From the NCBI GenBank assembly GCA_964519365.1, contig CAZFHP010000036.1:1-14103 (forward strand): a DNA stretch of 14,103 nucleotides. The letters run 5' to 3'. The translations under genes were made by a program, and so were the position numbers. Of this stretch, positions 13,673 through 14,103 are shown in pieces. Positions within the stretch are counted from its first letter, which is position 1. Every line of letters begins with the position of its first letter. This stretch comes from CAZFHP01 sp964519365. Lineage in GTDB: Bacteria; Babelota; Babeliae; Babelales; RVW-14. Below the pieces are notes generated by a model, which saw only the letters and a program-made list of their open reading frames with translations, was not told the origin of the DNA and searched no databases.

Positions 13673-14103
13673 TCACTTCTCCCAACAATAATTTTTTACT
13701 AATCGATCAAAAGATTTTTTTGTAATATTTTTCAAAGAAGTAATAACGCCATCTTTTCCTTCAACAATAATATTGTACGATTCATTAATTTTTTTTACAA
13801 ACACTATTGCTCCATCCTTTTGTTTCAATACAATATCTGGAAGCATTTTTAATGCAATAATTTCATCTGAAGAAAATCCCCTTTCTAAAAGTCTTTTTAA
13901 ACCGTGCTTGGTCGTTTTAGTCACACTTTTTATCTCCTTTGAAGCCAAATCTTTTTTTAATTTTGGATACAGCGCAATATTTCTTGGATCATCATTAATA
14001 GCAACTCTTTTTTTGCAAATTTTGATAATTCGCTCCGACAACTTCGCAGCATCTTTATAATATTCTGGTCCTAATTTCAAAGCAGCAATATCACTAATCG
14101 CAA
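13673..14103 (-). CDS. C-terminus of a polymorphic toxin-like protein (5' end outside window)
   Basis: The frame is open to the window edge, so the gene starts beyond 14103; 142 residues are visible. A TTG at 14080 is mid-domain and not a convincing start. Residues 1-23 (AISDIAALKLGPEYYKDAAKLSE) repeat the constant region at 13137-13430. The rest is a different tip: a lysine-rich linker (KKRVAINDDPRN ... KKDLASKEIKS), then KHGLKRLLERGFSSDEI (His66 visible numbering), AIVFVKKINESYNIIVEG and GVITSLKNITKKSFDRLVKNYCW. The order H-xxx-R-xx-ERG, beta strands, then G-V-I-T recalls BECR/RelE-like RNase tips of polymorphic toxins. The toxin class is inference; no enzyme motif is decisive. The downstream zinc-motif gene, 4 nt after the stop, is its likely immunity gene. 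The upstream part should show how it is exported. Confidence 0.7.
   Translation of the reverse strand, partial: AISDIAALKLGPEYYKDAAKLSERIIKICKKRVAINDDPRNIALYPKLKKDLASKEIKSVTKTTKHGLKRLLERGFSSDEIIALKMLPDIVLKQKDGAIVFVKKINESYNIIVEGKDGVITSLKNITKKSFDRLVKNYCWEK
14033..14103. repeat. 71-bp near-identical repeat, copy in the parental gene (runs off window)
   Basis: Partner of 13173-13243, offset 860 bp, 70 of 71 bases identical up to the last base of the window. The true length must be longer or end exactly here; the flanking sequence is needed to tell. Confidence 0.95.

Noticed and set aside
13773..14060. Hydrophobic open frame of 95 codons on the plus strand
   Set aside because: Antisense to the toxin-like C-terminus; hydrophobicity follows from complementing lysine-rich codons.

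Overview
The window is a dense, visibly AT-rich bacterial chromosome segment with genes on both strands, short spacers and ordinary bacterial starts. It mixes core genes (TypA/BipA, a PcrA/UvrD-type helicase, dimeric glycyl-tRNA synthetase) with a cluster of Sec-exported proteins of unknown family, a MazEF pair and a polymorphic-toxin locus. Many unfamiliar exported proteins, one with kinase-like residues, suggest a host-associated or intracellular bacterium, possibly of the Dependentiae (TM6) type. That placement is inference; no rRNA or other taxonomic marker is present.

Layout. 1-1186: 3' part of typA (+). 1194-1840: a near-consensus promoter and an overlapping mazE-mazF antitoxin/toxin pair (+). 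1990-4464: PcrA/UvrD-like superfamily 1 helicase (+), ending at a hairpin that may serve both converging genes. 4609-6035: three small signal-peptide proteins on the minus strand. Two are probably distant paralogues, and two share a duplicated promoter/leader block. 6159-7271: a signal-peptide protein (+) with residues arranged like a protein-kinase active site. 7394-8704: glycyl-tRNA synthetase (+). 8786-12227: a tight run of a DedA/YqaA-like membrane protein, a PLP aminotransferase and a HerA-like ATPase (+).

12289-14103 (all minus strand) is the most unusual part. Read in the direction of transcription, a large gene enters from beyond the window end. Its C-terminus is a probable toxin domain, followed 4 nt later by a small zinc-finger-like protein, the probable immunity protein. 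Next comes a start-less fragment of the same constant region, ending one frame away from a second, unrelated EndoU-like toxin domain. That toxin is followed by a second zinc-motif protein and then another small protein. The two copies of the constant region match at 70 of 71 visible bases, and the match stops at the point where the toxin domains diverge. This is the layout of a full-length polymorphic toxin with a downstream orphan toxin-tip/immunity cassette that could be swapped in by recombination. The frame break between the orphan constant region and its toxin lies in a run of nine A, where slippage would rejoin them.

The genes form several transcription units: mazEF; the helicase alone; the small exported genes; glyS probably from its own promoter; the membrane protein-aminotransferase-HerA run; and the toxin array. 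I saw no tRNA, rRNA, CRISPR array, transposase or replication origin. No stretch over 300 bases lacks a gene or a gene remnant.
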